Shown here in pieces: positions 1 through 19,500 of a stretch of 64,000 nucleotides of DNA. The stretch lies in contig OY727103.1 in the NCBI GenBank assembly GCA_963402885.1, forward strand, positions 5,742,501 through 5,806,500, written 5' to 3'. Below the pieces are notes generated by a model, which did no database searches, had not been told where the DNA came from, and saw only the letters and a program-made list of their open reading frames with translations. Numbering within the stretch: the first letter of the stretch is position 1; each line of letters opens with the position of its first letter. A program made the translations under genes and the position numbers. The DNA comes from Antedon bifida. Lineage: Eukaryota; Echinodermata; Crinoidea; Comatulida; Antedonidae.

Positions 1-270
1 GTTTCATCTATATTACTGCCATGCATCAACAATAACTTCTTACCCAATTGACTTACTGTTTCTAAAATAGTATACGTCTTGAAAATGTCTTTACTGTTTT
101 TAGATTTTTAATTGTTTCTTATAAATACCTATTTTGTTCTAGAATGTTAATGTATTTCTTTTGTTATTGGTGGTGGAACATGTTTTCTGTAGTTTTTCTA
201 AAGTGGTGTACTGTGTAGTTCAGGTTAAAGGTTAAGATATATATTAATGATGTTTTATATTGCTAAACAG

Positions 271-6799
<6,529 letters not shown>

Positions 6800-6826
<27 letters not shown>

Positions 6827-6940
6827 TCTTTGACGCCTATATTCTGTAAATGCAAAAACAAACTAAGAGAAACAAGAACTGATTGATTACAAAGAAATGT
6901 TTTTATTCAAAATAAGTATGTAACAAAATTATGAAATAAA
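6800..6940 (+). CDS. probable terminal exon and 3' UTR with poly(A) signal
   Basis: A good acceptor (AATTTTCAG) precedes 6800. In the phase left by the previous donor, the exon adds NITLAVQN and stops at 6824-6826. Another frame of the same exon reads YYPGGSKLIFDAYIL then stop, which looks more like a designed C-terminus but needs a one-base phase change. AATAAA occurs at 6935-6940. The frame choice is unresolved. Confidence 0.5.
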
Positions 6941-7547
6941 GGTGAGTGAATCTCACAAAAAAGAGAAAAAAAAGTTAGGAATCTTTCCATTGATCTTAAG
7001 ATTGGCTGCGACAATTTCATACTAGTTGCGGTTACAGTAAGTGCGTGGAACTGGTGTCGCAACCAAACACAAGACCTTTGATCTAATGTAGCAAAACTAA
7101 TTATTTTAAAAATACTGAATATAAATCCAGATTCTCTCGCTTAGTAGTAACTGGCCTTACACACTCCATTTAGATTCTGATTTATTTTCAGAGCAACACA
7201 AATCAGAATCATTCAACGGGGTTTGTGCGACCATATCTTGTTACAGGAGAAATATAAGAAAGAACTTTACTAATAATAATAAAGAAACGTCATACGTTTT
7301 ATTTAAGCTTTTCAACTTTCAAGCCAAATTCTTGTTTCATATTTGTAAAGCTATTCGTCTTGACGAAGTATCAAGTTTAATAACAATATCAGTCTTATTC
7401 GTAAGTAGAAAACGAACATTTTTTTATACTAGTTAATAAATAAGTTTTAAAAAACGTGATTTTGAAAAAAAAATCCGATACATTTTCCGTTGATTCCGTT
7501 AGTTTAATTTGTCAACATAAAGTGACCTCAATGACACCATGGGCATT
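6941..7547. other. intergenic, no gene recognised
   Basis: AT-rich sequence between the poly(A) signal of the EGF/SEA gene and the first satellite unit. I see no open frame of note, no clear repeat and no RNA gene. Confidence 0.6.
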
Positions 7548-8682
7548 TTTCGAAAAATGGCAATTTCTCGACATTTTTATTTTTTTTTCATAAATGGTTA
7601 CTATAGCATGATAAACATGTGCAGAGTCGTGTATCGGGTTCTGCGCATGTCAATTATGCTATAGTAACCAGTTTTATCGAAAAATAAAAAGGTCGAAATT
7701 TGGCCATTTTTTCGAAAAAATCCCTGTACTAGTACAGGGAAATTTTCGAAAAATGGCCATTTTTCGACCTTTATATTTTTTACCATAAATGGTTACTATA
7801 GCATGATAAACATGCGCAGAGTGGAATATCGGGTTCTGCGCATGTCAATTATGCTATAGTAACCAATTTTTTCGAAAAATAAAAAGGTCGAAATTTGGCC
7901 ATTTTTTGAAAAAACAATCCCTGTACTATAGTTCAGGGAAATTTTCGAAAAATGGCCAATTTTCGACCTTTTTATTTGTTGCCATAAATTGTTACTATAG
8001 CATGATAAACATGCGCAGAGTCGAATATTGGGTTCTGCGCATATCAATTATGCTATAGTAACCAATTTTATCGAAAAATAAAAAGGTCGAAATTTGGCCA
8101 TATTTTGAAAAAATCCCTGTACAATAGTACAGGGAAATTTTCGAAAAATGGCCATTTTTCGACCTTTTTATTTTTTGCCATAAATAGTTACTATAGCATG
8201 ATAAACATGCGCAGAGTCGAATATCGGGTTCTGCGCATGTCAATTATGCTATAGTAACCAATTTTATCGAAAAATAAAAAGGTCGAAATTTGGCCATTTT
8301 TTCGAAATAATCCCTGTACTAGTACAGGGTAATTTTCGAAAAATGGCCATTTTTCGACCTTTTTGTTTTTTGCCATAAATGGTTACTATAGCATGATAAA
8401 CATGCGAAGAGTCGAATATTGGGTTCTGCACATGTCAATTATGCTATAGTAACCAATTTTTTTTCGAAAAAATCCCTGTACTATTCAAGTACAGGGACAT
8501 TTTCGAAAAATGGCAAATTTTCGACCTTTTTATTTGTTGCCATAAATTGTTACTATAGCATGATAAACACGAGCAGAGTCGAATATTGGGTTCTGCGCAT
8601 ATCAATTATGCTATAGTAACCAGTTTTATCGAAAAATAAAAAGGTCGAAATTTGGCAATTTTTTGAAAAAATCCCTGTACTA

Positions 8683-10301
8683 TACTGCCCTGATTTACGA
8701 AAGGGCATTATCTCAAAAAATGTAGTTTTGAGTAAATAAGCAAAACGTGTTTGAGTTTATCTTTAAAAATCTAAAGACAAATTAACGGTTTTTCAGTTAT
8801 AATAGGTATTAGTACATATATAGAAAATATGTAACATGAATTTTATTTTAATAATTTATTTTTTAGGGGGTCAAAATTGAGATAATTCCTTCTTGTAAAT
8901 TATTCATACTAACTAATAACAATAGATAATTTAACAAAAGGCATTATCTCTATATTTACATAGAATGTACACTACAAAACTAATCTAATAGCACAAGACA
9001 AATATGTTGCATTAGGGATAGGTTAAAGGTAATGAGAGGGAGTAACATGTAGCTGTTGGGCGAGGGGTGGGGAGGGTGTTTGTGGGGGTGGGATGGGTTT
9101 AGAGGGGCGGGATTGTGGTGCTCGCTTTGGAAGGATTTCATGAAATTTGATGACAAAAACAACCATTTATAAAAACTTGATGTACAGTGATTTATCGCAT
9201 TTTCTCTCTTGATACAGTTTATTGCTTTATGCATTATATTTACAAGTTTTGTATTTGATATATTTATTCGTTTTCTAACAGATTGCGTACGTTTGAAGTT
9301 GGTAGATTTTTCCAAAAGTTTTCTGTTTTTGGAATCAATTTCTTTATTATGTTGTCTTTTTTAATTTGTGGAATTCCTGTTTTTCTTTAAAAACTCTCTA
9401 GACATATAACTGGTATCCATATATTCACATTTCCGGTTTAATTTTGTTTCAACTTTTTAAAATAGTACTTCTTTAACATCATGAATTTTTTAGTATGAGA
9501 CATTTTGTTGTCTATAAAAAGTACAAATTTATTAATATTATGCAAATATATTAATATGTAATAGAATAGTCAATGTAAAGGAATAATCAATGTAATGGAA
9601 TTCAATGTAATGACTACGCTTACTTACAGCCACACCCAAAAAGCTCTATTCAATCAAAATGTAATTCAAAAGACTAAAATACAAATTTCCCAATGCCATT
9701 GTTTTATAACAAAAGTTGCTTGACATTGATTTTAATATCAATTGGAAAACACTACAAATGACCATTGGACTTTTTTTTACATTTTCAACATTTTCAAGGA
9801 TAATAACGAAGACATAAGTAATAAAAAGTAATAAACTTAGGCCTACTCATTCAATAGGCACTTGAAAATGTCCTTTGTAGTCATGTTCTTCCATTTTAGT
9901 TTGGTATCCGCATAAATTTATTTTAGTATTGTCAAATACAATATTTTGATTAAAAGATTCAATTTATTTTAGTTAACATCTACAAACATAGTTTGAGCGT
10001 GCTAATTAGCATGCATCAAGTCGACCTCTGATTGGATAATTGTTACTGCTTCAGTGTGCAGTCAAGCGATCATTTCCTGTTATCTATTGTTTTTTTAAGA
10101 TAATGCTTTCTGCTGATTTTTTTGTAGGTATGAATAAAGATAATGCCCAAACTGATTTTAATTTTTTAAATATTTTTAATATTTATAGAAAAAGTAGCTG
10201 TTAAGTTTAAATGATAGATTATACCCTCAAAAGTCATGTAAGACAAAAATCTCAATTTTGAAAAAAATTGAGATAATGCCCTTTCGTAAATCAGGGCAGT
10301 A
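8683..10301. mobile_element. 1.6 kb non-autonomous DNA element with perfect 34-bp inverted ends
   Basis: The left end reads TACTGCCCTGATTTACGAAA and on to GGGCATTATCTCAA. The right end is its exact inverse, finishing TCAGGGCAGTA. Flanks are GTAC-TA on the left and TA-GTAC on the right, so the target duplication is TA (or TATA if the ends start at CTGCCC). Removing the element restores the CCTGTAC(TA)GTACAGG centre of palindrome B. The interior (AT-rich, no recognised transposase) holds further GATAATGCC-like copies near 8940, 10097 and 10138. A - strand frame at 8980-9315 resembles nothing I know. TA duplication suggests a Tc1/mariner-type or similar transposase acting in trans. Confidence 0.85.
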
Positions 10302-13300
10302 TAGTACAGGGAAATTTTCGAAAAATGGCCAATTTTCGACCTTTTATTTTTCCCCTTAAATTGTTACTATAGCATGATAAACATGCGCAGAGTCGAATAT
10401 TGGGTTCTGCGCATGTCAATTATGCTATAGTAACCAATTTTATCGAAAAATAAAAAGGTCGAAATTTGGCCATTTTTTGAAAAAATCCCTGTACTATAGT
10501 TCAGGGAAATTTTCAAAAAATGGCCATTTTTCGACCTTTTTATTTTTTACCATAAATGGTTACTATAGCATGATAAACATGCGCAGAGTCGAATATTGGG
10601 TTCTGCGCATGTCAATTATGCTATAGTAACCAATTTTATCGAAAAATAAAAAGGTTGAAATTTGGCCATTTTTTGAAAAAATCCGTGTACTATAGTTCAG
10701 GGAAATTTTCGAAAAATGGCCATTTTTCGACCTTTATATTTTTTGCCATGAATGGTTACTATAGCATGATAAACATGCGCAGAGTCGAATATTGGGTTCT
10801 GCGCATGTCAATTATGCTATAGTAACCAATTTTATCGAAAAATAAAAAGGTCGAAATTTGGCCATTTTTTGGAAAAAATCCATGTACTATAGTTCAGGGA
10901 AATTTTCGAAAAATGGCCATTTTTGGACCTTTATATTTGTTGCCATAAATGGTTACTATAGCATGATAAACATGCGCAGAGTCTATAATCGGGTTCTGCG
11001 CATGTCAATTATGCTATAGTAACCAATTTTTTTTCGAAAAAATCCCTGTACTATTCAAATACAGGGAAATTTTCGAAAAATGGCCAATTTTCGACCTTTT
11101 TATTTTTTACCAAAAATGGTTACTATAGCATGATAAACATGCGCAGAGTCGAATATTGGCTTCTGCGCAAGTCACTTATGCTATAGTAACCAATTTTATC
11201 GAAAAATAAAAAGGTTGAAATTTGGCCATTTTTTGAAAAAATCCGTGTACTATAGTTCAGGGAAATTTTCGAAAAATGGCAATTTTTCGACCTTTATATT
11301 TTTTGCCATGAATAGTTACTATAGCATGATAAACATGCGCAGAGTCGAATATTGGGTTCTGCGCATGTCAATTATGCTATAGTAACCATTTTATCGAAAA
11401 ATAAAAAGGTCGAAATTTGGCCATTTTTTGGAAAAAATCCTTGTACTATAGTACAGGATAATTTTCGAAAAATGGCCATTTTTCGACCTTTATATTTTTT
11501 GCCACAAATGGTTACTATAGCATGATAAACATGCGCAGAGTCGAATATCGGGTTCTGCGCATGTCAATTATGCTATAGTAACCAGTTTTATCTAAAAATA
11601 AAAAGGTCGAAATTTTGCCATATTTTGAAAAAATCCCTGTACAGGGAAATTTTCGAAAAATGGCCATTTTTCAACCTTTTTATTTTTTGCCATAAATAGT
11701 TACTATAGCATAATTGACATGCGCAGAGTCGAATATCGGGTTCTGCGCATGTCAATTATGCTATAGTAACCAGTTTTATCTAAAAATAAAAAGGTCGAAA
11801 TTTTGCCATATTTTGAAAAAATCCCTGTACTATAGTACAGGGAAATTTTCGAAAAATGGCCATTTTTCAACCTTTTTATTTTTTGCCATAAATAGTTACT
11901 ATAGCATGATAAACATGCGCAGAGTCGAATATTGGGTTCTGCGCATGTCAATTATGCTATAATAACCAATTTTATCGAAAAATAAAAAGGTCGAAATTTG
12001 GCCATATTTTGAAAAAATCCCTGTACTATAGTACAGGGAAATTTTCGAAAAATGGCCATTTTTCGACCTTTTTATTTTTTGCCATAAATAGTTACTATAG
12101 CATGATAAACATGCGCAGAGTCGAATATCGGGTTCTGCGCATGTCAATTATGCTATAGTAACCAATTTTATCGAAAAATAAAAAGGTCGAAATTTGGCCA
12201 TTTTTTGAAAAAATCCCTGTACTATAGTTCAGGGAAATTTTCAAAAAATGGCCATTTTTCGACCTTTTTATTTTTTACCATAAATGGTTACTATAGCATG
12301 ATAAACATGCGCAGAGTCGAATATTGGGTTCTGCGCATGTCAATTATGCTATAGTAACCCATTTTATCGAAAAATAAAAAGGTTGAAATTTGGCCATTTT
12401 TTGAAAAAATCCGTGTACTATAGTTCAGGGAAATTTTCGAAAAATGGCCATTTTTCGACCTTTATATTTTTTGCCATGAATGGTTACTATAGCATGATAA
12501 ACATGCGCAGAGTCGAATATTGGGTTCTGCGCATGTCAATTATGCTATAGTAACCAATTTTATCGAAAAATAAAAAGGTCGAAATTTGGCCATTTTTTGG
12601 AAAAAATCCTTGTACTATAGTTCAGGGAAATTTTCGAAAAATGGCCATTTTTGGACCTTTATATTTGTTGCCATAAATGGTTACTATAGCATGATAAACA
12701 TGCGCAGAGTCTATAATCGGGTTCTGCGCATGTCAATTATGCTATAGTAACCAATTTTTTTTCGAAAAAATCCCTGTACTATTCAAATACAGGGAAATTT
12801 TCGAAAAATGGCCAATTATCGACCTTTTTATTTTTTACCAAAAATGGTTACTATAGCATGATAAACATGCGCAGAGTCGAATATTGGCTTCTGCGCAAGT
12901 CACTTATGCTATAGTAACCAATTTTATCGAAAAATAAAAAGGTTGAAATTTGGCCATTTTTTGAAAAAATCCGTGTACTATAGTTCAGGGAAATTTTCGA
13001 AAAATGGCAATTTTTCGACCTTTATATTTTTTGCCATGAATAGTTACTATAGCATGATAAACATGCGCAGAGTCGAATATTGGGTTCTGCGCATGTCAAT
13101 TATGCTATAGTAACCATTTTATCGAAAAATAAAAAGGTCGAAATTTGGCCATTTTTTGAAAAAATCCCTGTACTATAGTTCAGGGAAATTTTCAAAAAAT
13201 GGCCATTTTTCGACCTTTTTATTTTTTACCATAAATGGTTACTATAGCATGATAAACATGCGCAGAGTCTATAATCGGGTTCTGCGCATGTCAATTATGC

Positions 13301-14806
13301 TATAGTAACCAATTTTTTTTCGAAAAAATCCCTGTACTATTCAAATACAGGGAAATTTTCGAAAAATGGCCAATTATCGACCTTTTTATTTTTTACCAAA
13401 AATGGTTACTATAGCATGATAAACATGCGCAGAGTCGAATATTGGCTTCTGCGCAAGTCACTTATGCTATAGTAACCAATTTTATCGAAAAATAAAAAGG
13501 TTGAAATTTGGCCATTTTTTGAAAAAATCCGTGTACTATAGTTCAGGGAAATTTTCAAAAAATGGCCATTTTTCGACCTTTTTATTTTTTACCATAAATG
13601 GTTACTATAGCATGATAAACATGCGCAGAGTCGAATATTGGGTTCTGCGCATGTCAATTATGCTATAGTAACCCATTTTATCGAAAAATAAAAAGGTTGA
13701 AATTTGGCCATTTTTTGAAAAAATCCGTGTACTATAGTTCAGGGAAATTTTCGAAAAATGGCCATTTTTCGACCTTTATATTTTTTGCCATGAATGGTTA
13801 CTATAGCATGATAAACATGCGCAGAGTCGAATATTGGGTTCTGCGCATGTCAATTATGCTATAGTAACCAATTTTATCGAAAAATAAAAAGGTCGAAATT
13901 TGGCCATTTTTTGGAAAAAATCCTTGTACTATAGTTCAGGGAAATTTTCGAAAAATGGCCATTTTTGGACCTTTATATTTGTTGCCATAAATGGTTACTA
14001 TAGCATGATAAACATGCGCAGAGTCTATAATCGGGTTCTGCGCATGTCAATTATGCTATAGTAACCAATTTTTTTTCGAAAAAATCCCTGTACTATTCAA
14101 ATACAGGGAAATTTTCGAAAAATGGCCAATTATCGACCTTTTTATTTTTTACCAAAAATGGTTACTATAGCATGATAAACATGCGCAGAGTCGAATATTG
14201 GCTTCTGCGCAAGTCACTTATGCTATAGTAACCAATTTTATCGAAAAATAAAAAGGTTGAAATTTGGCCATTTTTTGAAAAAATCCGTGTACTATAGTTC
14301 AGGGAAATTTTCGAAAAATGGCAATTTTTCGACCTTTATATTTTTTGCCATGAATAGTTACTATAGCATGATAAACATGCGCAGAGTCGAATATTGGGTT
14401 CTGCGCATGTCAATTATGCTATAGTAACCATTTTATCGAAAAATAAAAAGGTCGAAATTTGGCCATTTTTTGGAAAAAATCCTTGTACTATAGTACAGGA
14501 TAATTTTCGAAAAATGGCCATTTTTCGACCTTTATATTTTTTGCCACAAATGGTTACTATAGCATGATAAACATGCGCAGAGTCGAATATCGGGTTCTGC
14601 GCATGTCAATTATGCTATAGTAACCAGTTTTATCTAAAAATAAAAAGGTCGAAATTTTGCCATATTTTGAAAAAATCGCTGTACTATAGTACAGGGAAAT
14701 TTTCGAAAAATGGCCATTTTTCAACCTTTTTATTTTTTGCCATAAATAGTTACTATAGCATGATAAACATGCGCAGAGTCGAATATCGGGTTCTGCGCAT
14801 GTCAAT

Positions 14807-14840
14807 TATTTTATATATATATATTTATATATTTTTCGAA
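14807..14840. repeat. TA-rich interruption within array 1
   Basis: A unit's palindrome A breaks off after TCAATTATT into TTATATATATATATTTATAT. It then resumes in the middle of palindrome B (TTTTTCGAACTTTTTATTTT). It marks a deletion and short TA expansion in one unit. Confidence 0.8.
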
Positions 14841-16324
14841 CTTTTTATTTTTTACCATAAATGGTTACTATAGCATGATAAACATGCGCAGAGTCGAATA
14901 TTGGGTTCTGAGCATGTCAATCATGCTATAGCAACCAATTTTATCGAAAAATAAAAAGGTTGAAAATTGGCCATTTTTTGAAAAAATCCGTGTACTATAG
15001 TTCAGGGAAATTTTCGAAAAATGGCCATTTTTCGACCTTTTTATTTTTTACCATAAATGGTTACTATAGCATGATAAACATGCGCAGAGTCGAATATTGG
15101 GTTCTGCGCATGTCAATTATGCTATAGTAACCAATTTTATCGAAAAATAAAAAGGTTGAAATTTGGCCATTTTTTGAAAAAATCCCTGTACTATAGTTCA
15201 GGGAAATTTACGAAAAATGGCCATTTTTCGACCTTTATATTTGTTGCCATGATTGGTTACTATAGCATGATAAACATGCGCAGAGTCGAATATTGGGTTC
15301 TGCGCATGTCAATTATGCTATAGTAACCAATTTTATCGAAAAATAAAAATGTCGAAATTTGGCAATTTTTTGAAAAAATCACTGTACTATAGTTCAGGGA
15401 AATTTTCGAAAAATTGCCATTTTTCGACCTTTATATTTGTTACCATATATGGTTACTATAGCATGATAAACATGTACTATAGTACAGGGAAATTTTCGAA
15501 AAATTGCCATTTTTCGACCTTTTTATTTGTTATCATAAATGGTTCCTATAGCATGATAAACATGCGCAGAGTCGAATATCGGGTTCTGCGCATGTCAATT
15601 ATGCTATAGTAACCAGTTTTATCGAAAAATAAAAAGGTTGAAATTTGGCCATATTTTGAAAAAATCCCTGTACTATAGTACAGGGAAATTTTCGAAAAAT
15701 GGCCATTTTTCGACCTTTTTATTTTTTTCCATAAATGGTTACTATAGCAAGATAAACATGCGCAGAGTCGAATATTGGGTTCTGCGCATGTCAATTATTT
15801 TATATTAACCAATTTTATCGAAAAATAAAAAGGTCGAAATTTGGTCATTTTTTGAAAAAATCCCTGTAATATAGTTCAGGGAAATTTTTGAAAAATTGCC
15901 ATTTTTCGACCTTTATATTTTTTGCCATAAATTGTTACTATAGCATGATAAACATGCGCAGAGTCGAATATCGGGTTCTGCACATGTCAATTATGCTATA
16001 GTAACCAGTTTTATCGAAAAATAAAAAGGTAGAAATTTGGCCATTTTTTAAAAAAAAATCCCTGTACTATAGTTCAGGGAAATTTTTCGACCTTTATATT
16101 TTTTACCATAAATGATTACTATAGCATGATAAACATGCGCAGAGTCGAATATATAGGTGCATAAATGGCAAAAAATTGCCAAATTTTGACTCTTTTATTT
16201 TTTGACATATATGTGAATAAATGGCAATATTATAGCATAATTATTGAATTTTTTTTTTGACATACTATGGCTCTATAAGATGATGTTAACACAATATATG
16301 TGCATAAATGGCAGAGTCATACAG

Positions 16325-16344
16325 CCTAACCCTAACCCTAACCC
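16325..16344 (+). repeat. telomere-like CCCTAA run at head of minisatellite tract
   Basis: Two to three copies of CCCTAA (canonical metazoan telomere repeat) stand at the head of this tract, between CATACAG and CATACAGCC. Over twenty similar heads occur in array 2, for example near 18206, 18938, 20427, 22351, 25565, 27251, 29568, 31302 and 31727. They are interstitial and very short, so no telomere function is implied. Confidence 0.9.
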
Positions 16345-16508
16345 ATACAGCCTAAGTCATACTGCCTAAGTCATACTGAATAAGTCATACTGCCTAAGTC
16401 ATACTGAATAAGTCATACTGAATAAGTCATACTGCCTAAGTCATACTGCCTAAGTCATACTGAATAAGTCATACTGCCTAAGTCATACTGCCTAAGTCAT
16501 ACTGCCTA
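16345..16508 (+). repeat. first GTCATACTGCCTAA 14-bp minisatellite tract
   Basis: Tandem 14-mers with three main variants (CATACTGCCTAAGT, CATACAGCCTAAGT, CATACTGAATAAGT). The same tract type recurs throughout 16.3-31.9 kb, always between a GTGCATAAATGGCA start and a TCTTTTATTTTTTGACATAA end, with varying copy number (about 6-20). Confidence 0.95.
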
Positions 16509-19500
16509 CGTCTTTTATTTTTTGACATAACTAGTTACTATGGCTCTATAAGATGATGTTAACACAATATATGTGCATAAATGGCAATATTATAGATAAT
16601 TATTGAATTTTTAAAAGTGGAATTTTTTGCCATTTTTCGAAAAAATTCCTTTGGTCCCCCGCAGTGAAATTTTCTAAAAATGGCAAAATTTCGACCCTTT
16701 TATTTTTTGACATAACTAGTTACTATGGTTCTATAAGATGATCTTAACACAATATATATGCTTAAATATGACAATATTATAGCATAATTATTGAATTTTA
16801 AAAAGTGGAAATTTTGGTCATTTTTCGAAAAAAAATTCCTTTGGTCCCCCGCAGTGAAATTTTCTAAAAATGGCCAAATTTCGACCCTTTTATTTTTTGA
16901 CATAACTAGTTACTATGGCTCTATAAGGTGATGTTAACACAATATATGTGCATAAATGGCAAAGTCATACAGCCTAAGTCATACTGCCTAAGTCATACAG
17001 CCTAAGTCATACAGCCTAAGTCATACTGCCTAAGTCATACTGCCTAAGTCATACTGCCTAAGTCATACTGCCTAAGTCATACTGCCTAAGTCTTTTATTT
17101 TTTGACATAACTAGTTACTATGGCTCTATAAGATGATGTTAACACAATATATGTGCATAAATGGCAGAGTCATACAGCCTAACCCTAACCCATACAGCCT
17201 AAGTCATACTGCCTAAGTCATACTGAATAAGTCATACTGCCTAAGTCATACTGCCTAAGTCATACTGCCTAAGTCATACTGCCTAAGTCATACTGCCTAA
17301 GTCTTTTATTTTTTGACATAACTAGTTACTATGGCTCTATAAGATGATGTTAACACAATATATGTGCATAAATGGCAATATTATAGATAATTATTGAATT
17401 TTAAAAAGTGGAAATTTTGGTCATTTTTCGAAAAAAAATTCCTTTGGTCCCCCGCAGTAAAATTTTCTAAAAATGGCCAAATTTCGACCCTTTTATTTTT
17501 TGACATAACTAGTTACTATGGCTCTATAAGGTGATGTTAACACAATATAATATAATAAATTATAAATATATTATAAATGACAATATTATAGCATAATTAT
17601 TGAATTTTTAAAAGTGGAATTTTTTGCCATTTTTGGAAAAAAATTCCTTTGGTCCCCCGCAGTGAAATTTTCTAAAAATGGCAAAATTTCGACCCTTTTA
17701 TTTTTTGACATAACTAGTTACTATGGTTCTATAAGATGATCTTAACACAATATATATGCTTAAATATGACAATATTATAGCATAATTATTGAATTTTAAA
17801 AAGTGGAAATTTTGGTCATTTTTCGAAAAAAAATTCCTTTGGTCCCCCGCAGTGAAATTTTCTAAAAATGGCCAAATTTCGACCCTTTTATTTTTTGACA
17901 TAACTAGTTACTATGGCTCTATAAGGTGATGTTAACACAATATATGTGCATAAATGGCAAAGTCATACAGCCTAAGTCATACAACCTAAGTCATACTGCC
18001 TAAGTCATACAGCCTAAGTCATACAGCCTAAGTCATACAGCCTAAGTCATACTGCCTAAGTCATACTGCCTAAGTCATACTGCCTAAGTCATACTGCCTA
18101 AGTAATACTGCCTAAGTCTTTTATTTTTTGACATAACTAGTTACTATGGCTCTATAAGATGATGTTAACACAATATATGTGCATAAATGGCAGAGTCATA
18201 CAGCCTAACCCTAACCCTAACCCATACAGCCTAAGTCATACTGCCTAAGTCATACTGAATAAGTCATACTGCCTAAGTCATACTGCCTAAGTCATACTGC
18301 CTAAGTCATACTGCCTAAGTCATACTGCCTAAGTCTTTTATTTTTTGACATAACTAGTTACTATGGCTCTATAAGATGATGTTAACACAATATATGTGCA
18401 TAAATGGCAATATTATAGATAATTATTGAATTTTCAAAAGTGGAAATTTTGGTCATTTTTCGAAAAAAAATTCCTTTGGTCCCCCGCAGTGAAATTTTCT
18501 AAAAATGGCCAAATTTCGACCCTTTTATTTTTTGACATAACTAGTTACTATGGCTCTATAAGGTGATGTTAACACAATATATGTGCATAAATGGCAAAGT
18601 CATACAGCCTAAGTCATACAACCTAAGTCATACTGCCTAAGTCATACAGCCTAAGTCATACAGCCTAAGTCATACAGCCTAAGTCATACTGCCTAAGTCA
18701 TACTGCCTAAGTCATACAGCCTAAGTCACACTGCCTAAGTCATACTGCCTAAGTCATACAGCCTAAGTCATACAGCCTAAGTCATACTGCCTAAGTCATA
18801 CTGCCTAAGTCATACTGCCTAAGTCATACTGCCTAAGTCATACTGCCTAAGTCTTTTATTTTTTGACATAACTAGTTACTATGGCTCTATAAGATGATGT
18901 TAACACAATATATGTGCATAAATGGCAGAGTCATACAGCCTAACCCTAACCCTAACCCATACAGCCTAAGTCATACTGCCTAAGTCATACTGAATAAGTC
19001 ATACTGCCTAAGTCATACTGCCTAAGTCATACTGCCTAAGTCATACTGCCTAAGTCTTTTATTTTTTGACATAACTAGTTACTATGGCTCTATAAGATGA
19101 TGTTAACACAATATATGTGCATAAATGGCAGAGTCATACAGCCTAACCCTAACCCTAACCCATACAGCCTAAGTCATACTGCCTAAGTCATACTGAATAA
19201 GTCATACTGCCTAAGTCATACTGCCTAAGTCATACTGCCTAAGTCATACTGAATAAGTCATACTGCCTAAGTCATACTGCCTAAGTCATACTGCCTAAGT
19301 CATACTGCCTAAGTCATACTGCCTAAGTCATACTGCCTACGTCTTTTATTTTTTGACATAACTAGTTACTATGGCTCTATAAGATGATGTTAACACAATA
19401 TATGTGCATAAATGGCAATATTATAGATAATTATTGAATTTTTAAAAGTGGAATTTTTTGCCATTTTTCGAAAAAATTCCTTTGGTCCTCCGCAGTAAAA

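Larger units (their letters stand above)
7548..16152. repeat. satellite array 1: ~196-bp units made of two palindromes
   Basis: Units recur every 195-199 bp (for example the GCATGATAAACATGCGCAGA phrase at about 7606, 7801, 8000, 8196). Each unit holds palindrome A, from GGTTACTATAGCATGATAAA to its inverse ending ATGCTATAGTAACC around a GTCGAATATTGGG centre. Palindrome B runs from GGTCGAAATTTGGCC through CCTGTACTATAGTACAGG to GGCCATTTTTCGACC. Blocks of several units are duplicated: the block starting near 10550 recurs near 12290 and 13590. Short frames of about 82 codons arise on both strands because of the inverted symmetry and are not genes. The array is interrupted at 8683-10301 by an inserted element. 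Confidence 0.95.

Noticed and set aside
8980..9315. 111-codon frame as transposase of the inserted 1.6 kb element
   Set aside because: No DDE/D motif, no helix-turn-helix; too short. The element is taken as non-autonomous.
7601..15794. Many ~82-codon frames on both strands (MTCAEPNIRLCACLSCYSNY...)
   Set aside because: Produced by the palindromic satellite units; the inverted symmetry gives related peptides on opposite strands, which real genes would not do.
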